Origin: Chitinophaga pinensis
GTDB lineage: Bacteria > Bacteroidota > Bacteroidia > Chitinophagales > Chitinophagaceae
Length of the DNA: 64,000 nt
Reading direction: 5' to 3'
Assembly: GCA_945878115.1 (NCBI GenBank)
Contig: CAMDVD010000002.1
Location: 62,001-126,000, forward strand
Shown here: in pieces, positions 17,906 to 26,922 of the stretch
Numbering within the stretch: position 1 is the stretch's first letter
How the letters are laid out: each line of letters starts with the position of its first letter
The notes under the pieces: model-generated
What the model was told of the DNA's origin: nothing
Database searches by the model: none
What the model saw: the letters and a program-made list of their open reading frames with translations, nothing else
Made by a program: the position numbers and the translations under genes

Positions 17906-20179
17906 TCCCCTTACAATTCTCAACTTAGCATAATTCAGCATAATCTTTTTTTCTCCCATCGTTCCAAAATCTATGGTGGCAATTTTGTTTGCAATCGCTC
18001 CTTCTAATGAAGTGACATTGCCGAAACCAAATCGTTGGTGTTCAACTTGCATGCCTACTTCTAAACCAGATGTGTCATCTTCTTTAAAGTTAGCACTGGC
18101 AACATGCGTTGTAGAAGCAGAAGAAAATACTTTTTTCTGTTGTATGGTTTTGTCTGCCGATGATGGACTAGCTGGCTTGGAAGGACCCGCAAATGGATTT
18201 TGCTTTTTGGGTTTGCTCGACAAATTAGCGTCCACTAATTGAGTCGGTAATTCATCAATAAAACGGCTTGGTTCATTTTGAATTAAGCTTCCGAAACGGT
18301 AACGATTACTCGCAAAACTTATCCAAACTTTTTCCTTCGCTCTGGTAATCGCCACGTAAAATAATCTTCGTTCTTCTTCCAAATCTTCACGGTCGTACAT
18401 GCTCATACTACTCGGGAAAATATTTTCTTCTAGCCCAACAACAAATACGCAAGGAAACTCTAATCCTTTAGACGCATGTATCGTCATCAGTTTCACCGTA
18501 TCGCCATCTTCTTCATTTTCGTTGGCATCTGTGAGTAAAGTAATCTGTTGCAAATACGCACCCAGACTGCGTTCTACGACTTCGCCATCTTCTGTTGGGG
18601 TTTCTGTATATTCTTTAATGGAATTCTGTAACTCTTGTAAATTTTCATATCTAGCTAATCCCTCTACCGTTTTGTCTGCATGTAAATCTTTTACAATGCC
18701 ACTAACTTTTCCAATTTCAAAGGCAATTTCATACGCATTTTTCTTTTCGAGCATGCCTTGCACATTCCGAATCATTAACACAAAATCTTGAATCGCTGTT
18801 AGCGTTGCTCCTTTAAATCCAATGCTCTGTGCTTCTAATAAAATTTCCCAAAAAGTTTTGTTTTGTGTCTGTGCTTCAAAGGATATTTTATTGATAGTGG
18901 TAGTGCCAATTCCACGCGCCGGATAATTGATAATCCTTCGTAGACTTTCTTCATCTTGCGTATTCACTAAAATTCGTAAATAAGCCACATAGTCTTTAAC
19001 TTCCTTGCGTTGATAAAAAGAGAGCCCGCCAAATATTTTATAGTTGATATTCAGTCTACGCAATGATTCCTCAAAAGCCCGACTCTGTGCATTGGTACGG
19101 TATAAAATGGCAAAGTCCTTATTCTTATAATGGTTACGTAATTTATGCTCAATGATGGCATCGGCTACAAATTTACCTTCATCATTATCCGTGAATGTGC
19201 CAACCAATTTTATTTTTTCTCCTGCTGCTTTATCGGTCCAGAGTTCTTTTTTAATTTGATTTTTATTGTTGGTGATGACTTGATTTGCTGCGTCTAATAT
19301 GGTTTTGGAGCTGCGATAATTTTGTTCCAGTTTAATTATTTTCACATCATCATAATCTTTCTGAAATTGAAAAATATTTTCCATACTCGCCCCTCGAAAG
19401 GAGTAAATACTTTGTGCATCATCACCCACTACACAAATGTTTTCATGCACTGCCCCTAGCAATTTTATGATATGATACTGCGCTAAATTCGTATCCTGAT
19501 ACTCATCTATCATCACATAGCGAAACTTATGTTGATACTTCGCCAATACCTCTGGAAAATTCGTCAAGAGGATATACATATTCACCAATAAATCATCAAA
19601 ATCCATGGCTCCATTTTTGAAACAACGTTTACTATATGCTTCAAATAATTGACCTATTAAAGGACGATTACTTCTTGCATCTTCTTGTTGCGCAGCATGA
19701 TCTGCTTGATATTCTTTATACGTATACAAATTATTTTTGGATGCAGAAATGCGATTAAAGACGTAGGCAACCTTATATATTTTCTCGTCTAAATTCTGTT
19801 CTTTAATAATATTTTTTAAAACACTTTTAGCATCATCGGTGTCATAAATGGTGAAATTATTTGGATAGCCCAAACGTTCGGCTTCTACTCTTAATATTCT
19901 AGAAAAGACAGAGTGGAAAGTACCGATATATAAATTTCTAGCTTCTGAGTTGCCGAGCATATGTTCAATACGCTCTTTCATTTCCTTGGCTGCTTTGTTG
20001 GTAAAGGTTAGCGCCAATATTCTAAAGGAATCAACGCCATTATTTATTAAATGTCCGATACGTGTGGTTAGTACTTTTGTTTTGCCAGAACCAGCTCCAG
20101 CAACTATCATCAATGCCCCTTCAGTATAAAGCACGGCTTCTCTTTGTTGCTCATTCAATGGCAATAAATAATCTTGCAT
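17903..20179 (-). CDS. uvrD: ATP-dependent DNA helicase UvrD/PcrA
   Basis: SF1A 3'-5' helicase of repair and replication restart. In 758 residues all motifs are present: Q-motif LNEQQREAV, Walker A IVAGAGSGKTKVLTTRI (about 27-43), motif Ia ALTFTNKAAKEMKERI, motif II YVMIDEYQDTN, motif III GDDAQSIYSFRGA, motif IV KLEQNYRSS, motif V MTIHASKGLEFPCVFVVGL, motif VI RRLFYVAITRAKEKVWI. The C-terminus (VGMQVEHQRFGFGNVTSLEG) is the Tudor-like tail that binds RNA polymerase in PcrA (known for the family). Length is typical. No partner gene nearby. Confidence 0.96.
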   Translation of the reverse strand: MQDYLLPLNEQQREAVLYTEGALMIVAGAGSGKTKVLTTRIGHLINNGVDSFRILALTFTNKAAKEMKERIEHMLGNSEARNLYIGTFHSVFSRILRVEAERLGYPNNFTIYDTDDAKSVLKNIIKEQNLDEKIYKVAYVFNRISASKNNLYTYKEYQADHAAQQEDARSNRPLIGQLFEAYSKRCFKNGAMDFDDLLVNMYILLTNFPEVLAKYQHKFRYVMIDEYQDTNLAQYHIIKLLGAVHENICVVGDDAQSIYSFRGASMENIFQFQKDYDDVKIIKLEQNYRSSKTILDAANQVITNNKNQIKKELWTDKAAGEKIKLVGTFTDNDEGKFVADAIIEHKLRNHYKNKDFAILYRTNAQSRAFEESLRRLNINYKIFGGLSFYQRKEVKDYVAYLRILVNTQDEESLRRIINYPARGIGTTTINKISFEAQTQNKTFWEILLEAQSIGFKGATLTAIQDFVLMIRNVQGMLEKKNAYEIAFEIGKVSGIVKDLHADKTVEGLARYENLQELQNSIKEYTETPTEDGEVVERSLGAYLQQITLLTDANENEEDGDTVKLMTIHASKGLEFPCVFVVGLEENIFPSSMSMYDREDLEEERRLFYVAITRAKEKVWISFASNRYRFGSLIQNEPSRFIDELPTQLVDANLSSKPKKQNPFAGPSKPASPSSADKTIQQKKVFSSASTTHVASANFKEDDTSGLEVGMQVEHQRFGFGNVTSLEGAIANKIATIDFGTMGEKKIMLNYAKLRIVRG

Positions 20180-20307
20180 AGGTTACAAATATAGGTTGAG
20201 ATTTACTTGTGTCTGTTGAACTTTATGCAATTAATATACACATTGTTTGTGCTCGTAACGCTTTGTACAAATCAGTGGTAAAATTCAATTTATGGTGAGT
20301 ATTATTT

Positions 20308-20393
20308 GGGCGGCAGGCACGCTATCCGTTTCAATCTTTTTGCTTGCTTCGCAGTAAAAAGGATTTCCACTACTATCGTGGCCGCAATGCAAC
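20308..20393 (+). repeat. GGGCGGC...GCCGCAAT dispersed element, copy 1
   Basis: Starts GGGCGGCAGGCACGC, contains an internal stem with CTTTTTGCT and AAAAAGG, and ends GGCCGCAATGCAAC. It is richer in G+C than its surroundings and lies in the 306-base gap between the divergent helicase and rluF genes, where I find nothing else. Other copies: 30724-30811, 41157-41243, 50217-50301, 60939-61074. Confidence 0.8.
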
Positions 20394-20486
20394 CACACCT
20401 AAATACTTTTCCTTTCCTTACATTTTTAGTTTAGCCAAAACAGTTTAGTATTGTATTTCTTTATTCGTAATATTGTCTTCATAATC

Positions 20487-21206
20487 ATGGATTCAAAAGG
20501 CATACAAATTAATAAATACATCAGCTCGTCTGGATATTGTTCAAGAAGGGAAGCGGATAAACTAATAGAGCAGGGTAGGGTGATGATTAACGAGAATGTG
20601 GCCTTGCTGACCAACAAAGTAATGGCTGGCGATATTGTTACGGTGGATGATGAAAAGTTAAAAAAGAAAAAAACACAATCGATTTATATTGCCTTTAATA
20701 AACCAGTTGGAATCACTACGACTACCGATTTAAAAGATAAAACTAACGTCATTTCTTTTATCAATCATCCGCAACGGATTTTTCCAATAGGTAGATTGGA
20801 TAAGGATTCTGAAGGCCTTTTACTATTGACCAATGATGGTGATATCGTGAATAAAATTTTGCGTGAAGGCAATAACCATGATAAAGAATATCTAGTAACA
20901 GTACATAAATCCATTACACCAGAATTTATATCCATGATGGCGAATGGGGTACCGATTTTAGGAACTAAAACCAAAAAGTGTAAAGTGAAACAAGAGGGTA
21001 GTAAAAGGTTTAGAATTACACTCACTCAAGGTTTGAATAGGCAAATTCGTCGTATGTGTGAATACCTAGGTTATGATGTACAATCCCTTTTGCGAGTTCG
21101 AATTATGAATATTAAATTGGATAAAATTCAAACTGGAAAATGGAGATATTTATCTGCACCTGAAATTGAACAATTGGAATTACTCTTGCAAAATTCTACA
21201 TCTTAG
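20487..21206 (+). CDS. rluF: 23S rRNA pseudouridine(2604) synthase RluF
   Basis: Converts U2604 of 23S rRNA to pseudouridine. With the ATG at 20487 (MDSKGIQINKYISSSGYCSR) the protein has 239 residues; the frame opens 12 codons earlier but the S4 domain begins right at this Met. Order: S4 RNA-binding domain (about 5-60), then the RsuA/RluB-type catalytic core with FNKPVGITTTTD, the catalytic-Asp motif GRLDKDSEGLLLLTNDGD, and QGLNRQIRRMCEYLGYDV. The YLVTVHKSIT and TKKCKVKQEGSKRF segments point to RluF rather than RluB or RluE. Normal length, intact. Confidence 0.92.
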   Translation: MDSKGIQINKYISSSGYCSRREADKLIEQGRVMINENVALLTNKVMAGDIVTVDDEKLKKKKTQSIYIAFNKPVGITTTTDLKDKTNVISFINHPQRIFPIGRLDKDSEGLLLLTNDGDIVNKILREGNNHDKEYLVTVHKSITPEFISMMANGVPILGTKTKKCKVKQEGSKRFRITLTQGLNRQIRRMCEYLGYDVQSLLRVRIMNIKLDKIQTGKWRYLSAPEIEQLELLLQNSTS

Positions 21207-21222
21207 AAAGTCCCAAAATAAT

Positions 21223-21240
21223 AAATCCCAAATTCCAAAA
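21223..21240 (-). repeat. AAATCCCAAATTCCAAA microrepeat, site 3
   Basis: Inverted copy of the word seen at 6044 and 17871, lying 16 bases after the rluF stop; a partial unit AAATTCCTAAATCCCAA follows at about 21251. Confidence 0.65.
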
Positions 21241-21274
21241 GGCAACTACGAAATTCCTAAATCCCAATCAGGAG

Positions 21275-21392
21275 CCGCTGAATTCCCACTGGCTTTAGAT
21301 TGTAGCTTAGACCAAATCCCCAAATACAATATTTAAGTCAATGATTATTAACCGACTTTAGCTGCTGAATTCCCACTGGCTTTAGCCAGTGG
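21275..21392. repeat. REP-like palindromic repeat, two units
   Basis: CTGAATTCCCACTGGCTTTAG occurs twice, 86 bases apart (from 21275 and from 21361). The second is completed to a perfect hairpin CCACTGGC (21373-21380), TTTA, GCCAGTGG (21385-21392). It lies between the convergent rluF and subtilisin genes and could end both transcripts, though it lacks a T run. Confidence 0.65.
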
Positions 21393-21426
21393 ATTCATCT
21401 ACAAAGCCCAAATCTTCAAATTATTC

Positions 21427-24400
21427 CTAATTCTTGCTCAACTTAATTTTTTGCACATTGCTTTTACCTCTTACTTCTAAGAAATAAATACCACTTACAA
21501 GATTGGTAATATTTAATGCCACTTTTGTAGTACCACTAGAAACTGCAACTCGGCTTTCTTTTATTTTTTGTCCTGCAACACTATAAATGGTATAGGTCAA
21601 CATTTCATCTTTGTTCGAATTAATTTCTAATACATAATTACCATCAGATGGGTTAGGATAAACGTTTACACCATTATTATTTTCAAATGTTCCGAATCCA
21701 AGTGGTGTCAAATTCTTCATGATGATATTGACATTATCTACATACACATTATTACCATGTAAATTTATACCTCTAAAACGTAGGAATATTTTTTTACCGA
21801 TATAACTCGTTAAATCAATATGCTCATTACGCCATTGGTTCATTTGTGTTGGTGAATAGATGGTATTCATCATACCTACAGTTGCTAAGTTTGCTCCCCA
21901 TTTAGCATAAGAAGTGGTATCAAAAGTTGCTGCACAATCTTCAGAAACCAATACCCTTAAAGTGTCATTTTCTACAGGACCGTAAGCATGAGCAACATCA
22001 AATGTGGCAATTACAGAATCTGTAGTAACGGCAGTTAAATCAATTTCTGGAGTTTCTAAATCATCCACCTGTTGCAGGTTTGTATAATTGTAATTATCCA
22101 TATAAGCAGCATGGGTATTGCCACCATAAGCACCAGCGAAACAAAGTGTTTTTTGCCATTTAACATTTGTATCGGCGTCTATAATTCTCCAACCAGCAGG
22201 CGGGAATACATTGCCTTCAAATTCTTCAACAACAGGTGGGAGCACTGTTGTAGGGGATACAACGGTAATGGATTGGATAGAAGTGTCATTAGAATAATTG
22301 ACGTCTTTCCAAGGTCTAACCCAAGTGGTAATAGTATAATTTCCTGCAACACTAAAATCAGCTGTGGTAGCGAATGTAAAGATGGCAGTATCACCAAGCA
22401 CTATAGGTCCGGGTACTATTTCATTGACTACAGGTTGTGCATTTATTTGATAAGAAATTGGGAAATTGCTTAAGGTTTCTAAACCAAGATTTTTTATTTT
22501 GACACTAATACTTGCTGTTGCACTTGAAGCACACGAATACGTATTATTTTCTTGCGGTAAAATAGTTTCAATATTATAGGCATCATCATTGCAATTTATA
22601 TCACCAGGTAATTTTACATAAGCCAAAGTTCTTCTTCCTACAGCGCCATTGGTTGAATTAGTAGCCGCAACAGCAAAATAGAATGTATCCGTCATATTTA
22701 CGCCTGTATTGATATAGGCATAATTAGTTGGAACGCTCATAATCTCATCCATGTATTTATTGCCCAACATATAGACTTTATAACCATCTGCACCAGCAAC
22801 GGTATCCCAAGTGATGTAAAATTGATTATTACATGCAGTATCGATATGTACATTTTGTGGAATATCCATTATAGAAAATAAAGTATCACTTACATCTCTT
22901 AACCCATTTCTTGAGATACGGATCAACATTTGACCTGTATTCAAACCTGCTGGAGGAGTCCAATCATAAAAGCGTTTGTCGGCTGCTATATTGAGTGCAA
23001 TGGTAGTATAAGTTGCACCGCCATTACTAGAATATCGAAGATTGAATTTACCCAAGTTATTGTTGTAAGCATCCCATCGAATTCTTTCCGTAACACCAGC
23101 TGCAAAATGCTCACCTCCATTTGGATAGGTCAAGTGAAGACTATCCGACATATATTCATATACCACAGCAAATTTTTGAAATCCAGAAGGAATATCTGTT
23201 CCAGTTACATAAACGGTATGTAATCCAGTTTGCGTAGAATCTAAAGTTACTTGTTCCACATTATTGATGGAATCAATACCTTGAACTGCAGGTGTATTCA
23301 AAGCCACTGCATTTGCTGAATTGTCTAAAACCCAAGGGAAATAAGGTGTTCCATCCACATCTTCCAAACGCATGTCTAAATTATTGACTAACTGAATAGA
23401 GTTGCCTGGCGTTCCTTGAACATCGGGCCAATAAAGCATTGCTTTGATATGGGTCATGTTTGCAGGAACAATAAAATTGAAAGCTTTCACATCACCATTT
23501 TGAACTGAATCTACAAAATATTGCACGTTTAAAATCGCATCACTGGCTTTTCTAGCATTTACGCGACCGTAGCCATAAGTAAAGTCTGGACCAGGATTTC
23601 CTAAGTCGTCGGCAGTATTCATTAGGATGGCCTTAGTTAAAAAACTAACTGGATTAGTTCCGCCATTATTCTCTTTATATTCTTGCATCAGACTGGCAAT
23701 AGTACCAGCAACACCTGGGCAAGACATGGAAGTTCCGGTTAAATTTGTGTAGGTATTGTCTGGTTGCGTTGAGTATACATTTGTTCCAGTTGCAACTACT
23801 TCAGGTTTAATACGACCATCTGCAGTAGGCCCTCTACTTGAAGAAGGAGCGATAACATCATCATTGTCTACGTTGCCAACTGTGATAACATTTTTCCCAG
23901 CTTTATATCCACCTGTAATCGTGAAAAATCCTGACCCAATACCACATGAAGTAGATTGCCCGCTATTACCAGCAGAGTGCACACTAGACAAATATCTTTT
24001 TGAATTTATTAATTGATCTATACTTTGTGCATCACTAGTATAGCCATCATTGCAACCCTGTCCTAAGGAGTTAGAAAGTATTCGTATACCATAAATATTA
24101 TAATCTGTATTAGCACTTGTGATGTTACCGTAATAAGAATATACATGTAAATCTGCACCACGTCCATTGCCTGAAGTGACTGGGTTAAAATTGCCTCCAC
24201 CAGCAACAATTCCACAAACATGATCTGCATGTGAACCACCATTATTCAAATTAGTAGGGTGGTGTGTTAATCTGTTTTTGAAATCTATATGCGGTCCAAT
24301 AAATCCGTCATCCCCTACAGCTACATTAATGCCTGTTCCGTCGTAATGTAAGCCTGTAGCGAATTCTGCATCAACCATATTTATTCGGTGATTCGTTCTT

Positions 24401-25020
24401 TCAGTTAAATTTTCTACAACAGTCGGTGACGCAATTGCTTGAATATATTTTACCCAAGGCAATGATGCAGCGGTTTGAATTTGCGTCTCAGTCATTTGTA
24501 TTACTGCATAAAAATCATTCTCCCATTTGATAAAGTTCAAATTGTTTTTAGCGCAAAGTGCTGGAATGCTTTGTTTATCAATGTTGTGATGGATTTCAAC
24601 TTGCAATTCTAATTGACCATTCTCCTTTAAGATGTGAGAAGGAAATGGTCTGTCATTTAATTCAGGATGTATTTTATAGGTGCCTTCGTAAGGAATAATG
24701 CTACGTACATGGTATTTTGCCAATTTACTTGCATCAATATTAGATGGTACGGAGGCTATAAAAGCCCAACGTGGGATATAATCAAAAAACTGAATACCAA
24801 GTTCTGATGTTAAACCTTTACGGTCTGCTTGTGAAGCTGAATTTGAAAATTGAATAATACAATATATATTATTTTGAAATTGAGCGTTAGTCCAATTGGA
24901 GATGGTTTTTATTTCACTTCCGTTTTCTATTGGTGTGAATTCACCGGATAATAAATGTAGTTTTTGCGCTTGTACATTCAGTTGAATAGCAAGCATTGCG
25001 AAAAATAGAACTTTTTTCAT
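21427..25020 (-). CDS. Secreted subtilisin-family (S8) protease with T9SS sorting domain
   Basis: 1197 residues, exported serine protease. Signal peptide (about 1-18, VQAQ), a propeptide-like region (about 20-210), then the S8 catalytic domain with the triad Asp in NVAVGDDGFIGP, His in GGSHADHVCGIVAGGG and Ser in LTGTSMSCPGVAGTIASLMQ; the oxyanion Asn is in SVHSAGNSGQ. A jelly-roll P-like domain, a domain with RYSSNGGATYTTI and a fibronectin-like stretch (IDTACNNQFYITWDTVAGAD) follow, and a domain similar to MAM or galactose-binding modules (LETPEIDLTAVTTDSV ... YVDNVNI). The end (GVNVYPNPSDGNYVLEINS ... SGIYFLEVRGK) is a type A T9SS sorting domain. All catalytic residues are present, so it is probably active outside the cell. 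Confidence 0.93.
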   Translation of the reverse strand: MKKVLFFAMLAIQLNVQAQKLHLLSGEFTPIENGSEIKTISNWTNAQFQNNIYCIIQFSNSASQADRKGLTSELGIQFFDYIPRWAFIASVPSNIDASKLAKYHVRSIIPYEGTYKIHPELNDRPFPSHILKENGQLELQVEIHHNIDKQSIPALCAKNNLNFIKWENDFYAVIQMTETQIQTAASLPWVKYIQAIASPTVVENLTERTNHRINMVDAEFATGLHYDGTGINVAVGDDGFIGPHIDFKNRLTHHPTNLNNGGSHADHVCGIVAGGGNFNPVTSGNGRGADLHVYSYYGNITSANTDYNIYGIRILSNSLGQGCNDGYTSDAQSIDQLINSKRYLSSVHSAGNSGQSTSCGIGSGFFTITGGYKAGKNVITVGNVDNDDVIAPSSSRGPTADGRIKPEVVATGTNVYSTQPDNTYTNLTGTSMSCPGVAGTIASLMQEYKENNGGTNPVSFLTKAILMNTADDLGNPGPDFTYGYGRVNARKASDAILNVQYFVDSVQNGDVKAFNFIVPANMTHIKAMLYWPDVQGTPGNSIQLVNNLDMRLEDVDGTPYFPWVLDNSANAVALNTPAVQGIDSINNVEQVTLDSTQTGLHTVYVTGTDIPSGFQKFAVVYEYMSDSLHLTYPNGGEHFAAGVTERIRWDAYNNNLGKFNLRYSSNGGATYTTIALNIAADKRFYDWTPPAGLNTGQMLIRISRNGLRDVSDTLFSIMDIPQNVHIDTACNNQFYITWDTVAGADGYKVYMLGNKYMDEIMSVPTNYAYINTGVNMTDTFYFAVAATNSTNGAVGRRTLAYVKLPGDINCNDDAYNIETILPQENNTYSCASSATASISVKIKNLGLETLSNFPISYQINAQPVVNEIVPGPIVLGDTAIFTFATTADFSVAGNYTITTWVRPWKDVNYSNDTSIQSITVVSPTTVLPPVVEEFEGNVFPPAGWRIIDADTNVKWQKTLCFAGAYGGNTHAAYMDNYNYTNLQQVDDLETPEIDLTAVTTDSVIATFDVAHAYGPVENDTLRVLVSEDCAATFDTTSYAKWGANLATVGMMNTIYSPTQMNQWRNEHIDLTSYIGKKIFLRFRGINLHGNNVYVDNVNIIMKNLTPLGFGTFENNNGVNVYPNPSDGNYVLEINSNKDEMLTYTIYSVAGQKIKESRVAVSSGTTKVALNITNLVSGIYFLEVRGKSNVQKIKLSKN

Positions 25021-25171
25021 TCAAGAATATTTAATATTTAAGGTTTAAAAATAATGTGAAATTTTGAGAATATCAATAATATATTTTTTATTTATATAGT
25101 TCCTTATACAATATTGTGGAAAAGCGTATGAATGTTAAACTCTAAGAGCTATAATATTTGCTTATTTACTA

Positions 25172-25205
25172 AAAAAAACGCCTATGAAAGATCCATAAGC
25201 GTTTC
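25172..25205 (-). terminator. Terminator of the barrel-GLPGLI-DUF6263 operon
   Basis: Minus-strand stem AAACGCTTATG with CATAGGCGTTT (one mismatch) followed by a T run, 24 bases past the last gene of the operon. The remaining bases up to the subtilisin start (25020) hold its 5' region with no clear promoter box. Confidence 0.85.
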
Positions 25206-25228
25206 TGAATTTTTGATATAAAATGATT

Positions 25229-26074
25229 TTATTTATAAACCGTAGTAGTATGCACCACGCTCGTTGATGGAATTTCTTTGTCCATCATTTGCATTTTGCT
25301 ATCTGTACGTGTGGTATCTGTTTTAGATAAAACCAGACCAGTTGTTTTATCGACAGTTAAAGTGGCTTCACTTAGATTGTTCATGGTAGTTGTGAATTGC
25401 ATGCCACCTTGTCCTTCACCAACTTTAGTTCCTTTTACTTGTTGTTTCGCAGATAAATGAACAACATTTCCTTCAATGCTTTCTATAGTGTATTCAATAA
25501 TATTTTTGATACCATCTTTTTCTTTGGTGATTCTCCATTTTTCGCCTACTTTTTTATCAGACGGGATGATTAAAAATGCTGTTTCTAAATTCGCTGTTTC
25601 ATTACTTCCAAACATCATGCCCATGCCTCGTCCACCTTTTTTCTTATCTTTTTTTTCTGATTCTGGTTTTTCAATAAGCGCACCAGTCAAGTCAATTTGG
25701 ATGGTATCGCTTTTGTTTATTTTTTCATTCAATGGACCAGCCAACATGCCCGATTGCTTTTCCTTGTTTTCACTATCGTATTCTTGTTTTTGTCCAAAGC
25801 CATCAAAATTCAATTTCATTTTTGTCAATGTACTTAATAAGGTATAACCATTTTCAGATACCGCAATTATTTTGAATGTTTGCACTGAAACCGCATCTGT
25901 TTTCATTTCCATGGGTTGATCTTGCATGGTTTGTGTTGCAGTCATATTCATTGATACTTCTGCTGTAATGAGTTGCCCTTGTTTCATGACTACTTTGCTT
26001 GTGTATTGTGCCTGCAAAGAATTGATTAATCCCAATGAAATTGTACTGAGTAAAATTATTTTTTTCATGTTCAT
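25229..26074 (-). CDS. DUF6263-like exported protein
   Basis: 281 residues; signal peptide about 1-22 (LINSLQAQ). The body is beta-rich with repeated polar strands (YTSKVVMKQGQLITAEVSMN, LLIPSDKKVGEKWRITKE-like segments, LTVDKTTGLVLSKTDTTRTD), as in DUF6263 proteins of this phylum, whose function is unknown. A basic, Gly/Met-rich insert near residue 140 (KKDKKKGGRGMGMMFG) resembles the Gly-Arg-Met tail of the barrel protein encoded in the same operon. ATGs exist at 26074 and 26068; either gives the same signal peptide. Last gene of a three-gene operon, 32 bases after the GLPGLI gene. Probably periplasmic or surface-exposed. Confidence 0.72.
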   Translation of the reverse strand: MNMKKIILLSTISLGLINSLQAQYTSKVVMKQGQLITAEVSMNMTATQTMQDQPMEMKTDAVSVQTFKIIAVSENGYTLLSTLTKMKLNFDGFGQKQEYDSENKEKQSGMLAGPLNEKINKSDTIQIDLTGALIEKPESEKKDKKKGGRGMGMMFGSNETANLETAFLIIPSDKKVGEKWRITKEKDGIKNIIEYTIESIEGNVVHLSAKQQVKGTKVGEGQGGMQFTTTMNNLSEATLTVDKTTGLVLSKTDTTRTDSKMQMMDKEIPSTSVVHTTTVYK

Positions 26075-26106
26075 GTATTGATTTTATTATTTATTTATTT
26101 ATTTAT

Positions 26107-26889
26107 TTATAAATTGACGTACCACAAAATTACGTTCATAAATTCTCCCCATTGCGATACACTCTCTTTTATTTTTTTATTTAATTGTGCATAGTCTTTT
26201 TTGTCCCCTTTGCTAGGCATCACAAGTTCCTTTTCTGTAGGTAAATAATTATCTACTTTAGTAGCGAAATAAGTCAAATTTAAGCGAGGTATAACTACGC
26301 CTAAAATCATGCCTGGTAATCCACTAAATCCTTCTGGTCCACCTTCTGCTAATATAGCATCAGAGTAGAATGCAATAACATAAATTGAATCCATTATAAT
26401 GGTTTCTGCACGACGACAATTGAATCCAGCAATTGTTCTAAATTCTTCTTTAATTTTCCAACTGTAATTTTTAAATGTATCGTTTACTAAATAGGTTTTT
26501 TCAAATATTTTCTTTTCTGCAATGCATTTATTGTTTGCATAATCATTGTATACAATATTACGATCTGCAGGCATATTCATCATCATCATTTTGCTTTCTG
26601 TAATGCCGTCTGGTGCTGGTTTGTATACGCTTGATTGATCGGTAAAGAAGAGTTCGAATTGGTCCGTTTTGTATTTGGGATTTTGCTTTTTTGCCATCTC
26701 AATCCACTCGTTATTTCCATTACTTCCTTTTGCTCTTTCGTCTAATTGTTTATGTACATTTTGTTTTCTTTCAAAATGAATTTTGCCTTTGAATGTAATT
26801 GGTTTTACTTCTTCTTTGGATGCTGTTTGTGCAAACGAAGTGATACCCACCAAAGTAGTTATGAATAGTAGAATAATTATTTTTTTCAT
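26107..26889 (-). CDS. GLPGLI family protein
   Basis: 260 residues with a signal peptide (about 1-20, TSFAQ). The family-naming motif is present as GGPEGFSGLPGMILGVVIP (about residues 180-198), preceded by the usual FNCRRAETII and IYVIAFYSDAI strands. GLPGLI proteins are exported proteins of Bacteroidota, commonly next to TonB-type barrels; their role is unknown. Here it sits between the barrel gene (33 bases upstream) and the DUF6263-like gene (32 bases downstream), which fits joint expression. Likely periplasmic. Confidence 0.9.
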   Translation of the reverse strand: MKKIIILLFITTLVGITSFAQTASKEEVKPITFKGKIHFERKQNVHKQLDERAKGSNGNNEWIEMAKKQNPKYKTDQFELFFTDQSSVYKPAPDGITESKMMMMNMPADRNIVYNDYANNKCIAEKKIFEKTYLVNDTFKNYSWKIKEEFRTIAGFNCRRAETIIMDSIYVIAFYSDAILAEGGPEGFSGLPGMILGVVIPRLNLTYFATKVDNYLPTEKELVMPSKGDKKDYAQLNKKIKESVSQWGEFMNVILWYVNL

Positions 26890-26922
26890 TTGTTATTTTT
26901 TGTTTTTGATTGAATCTATTTT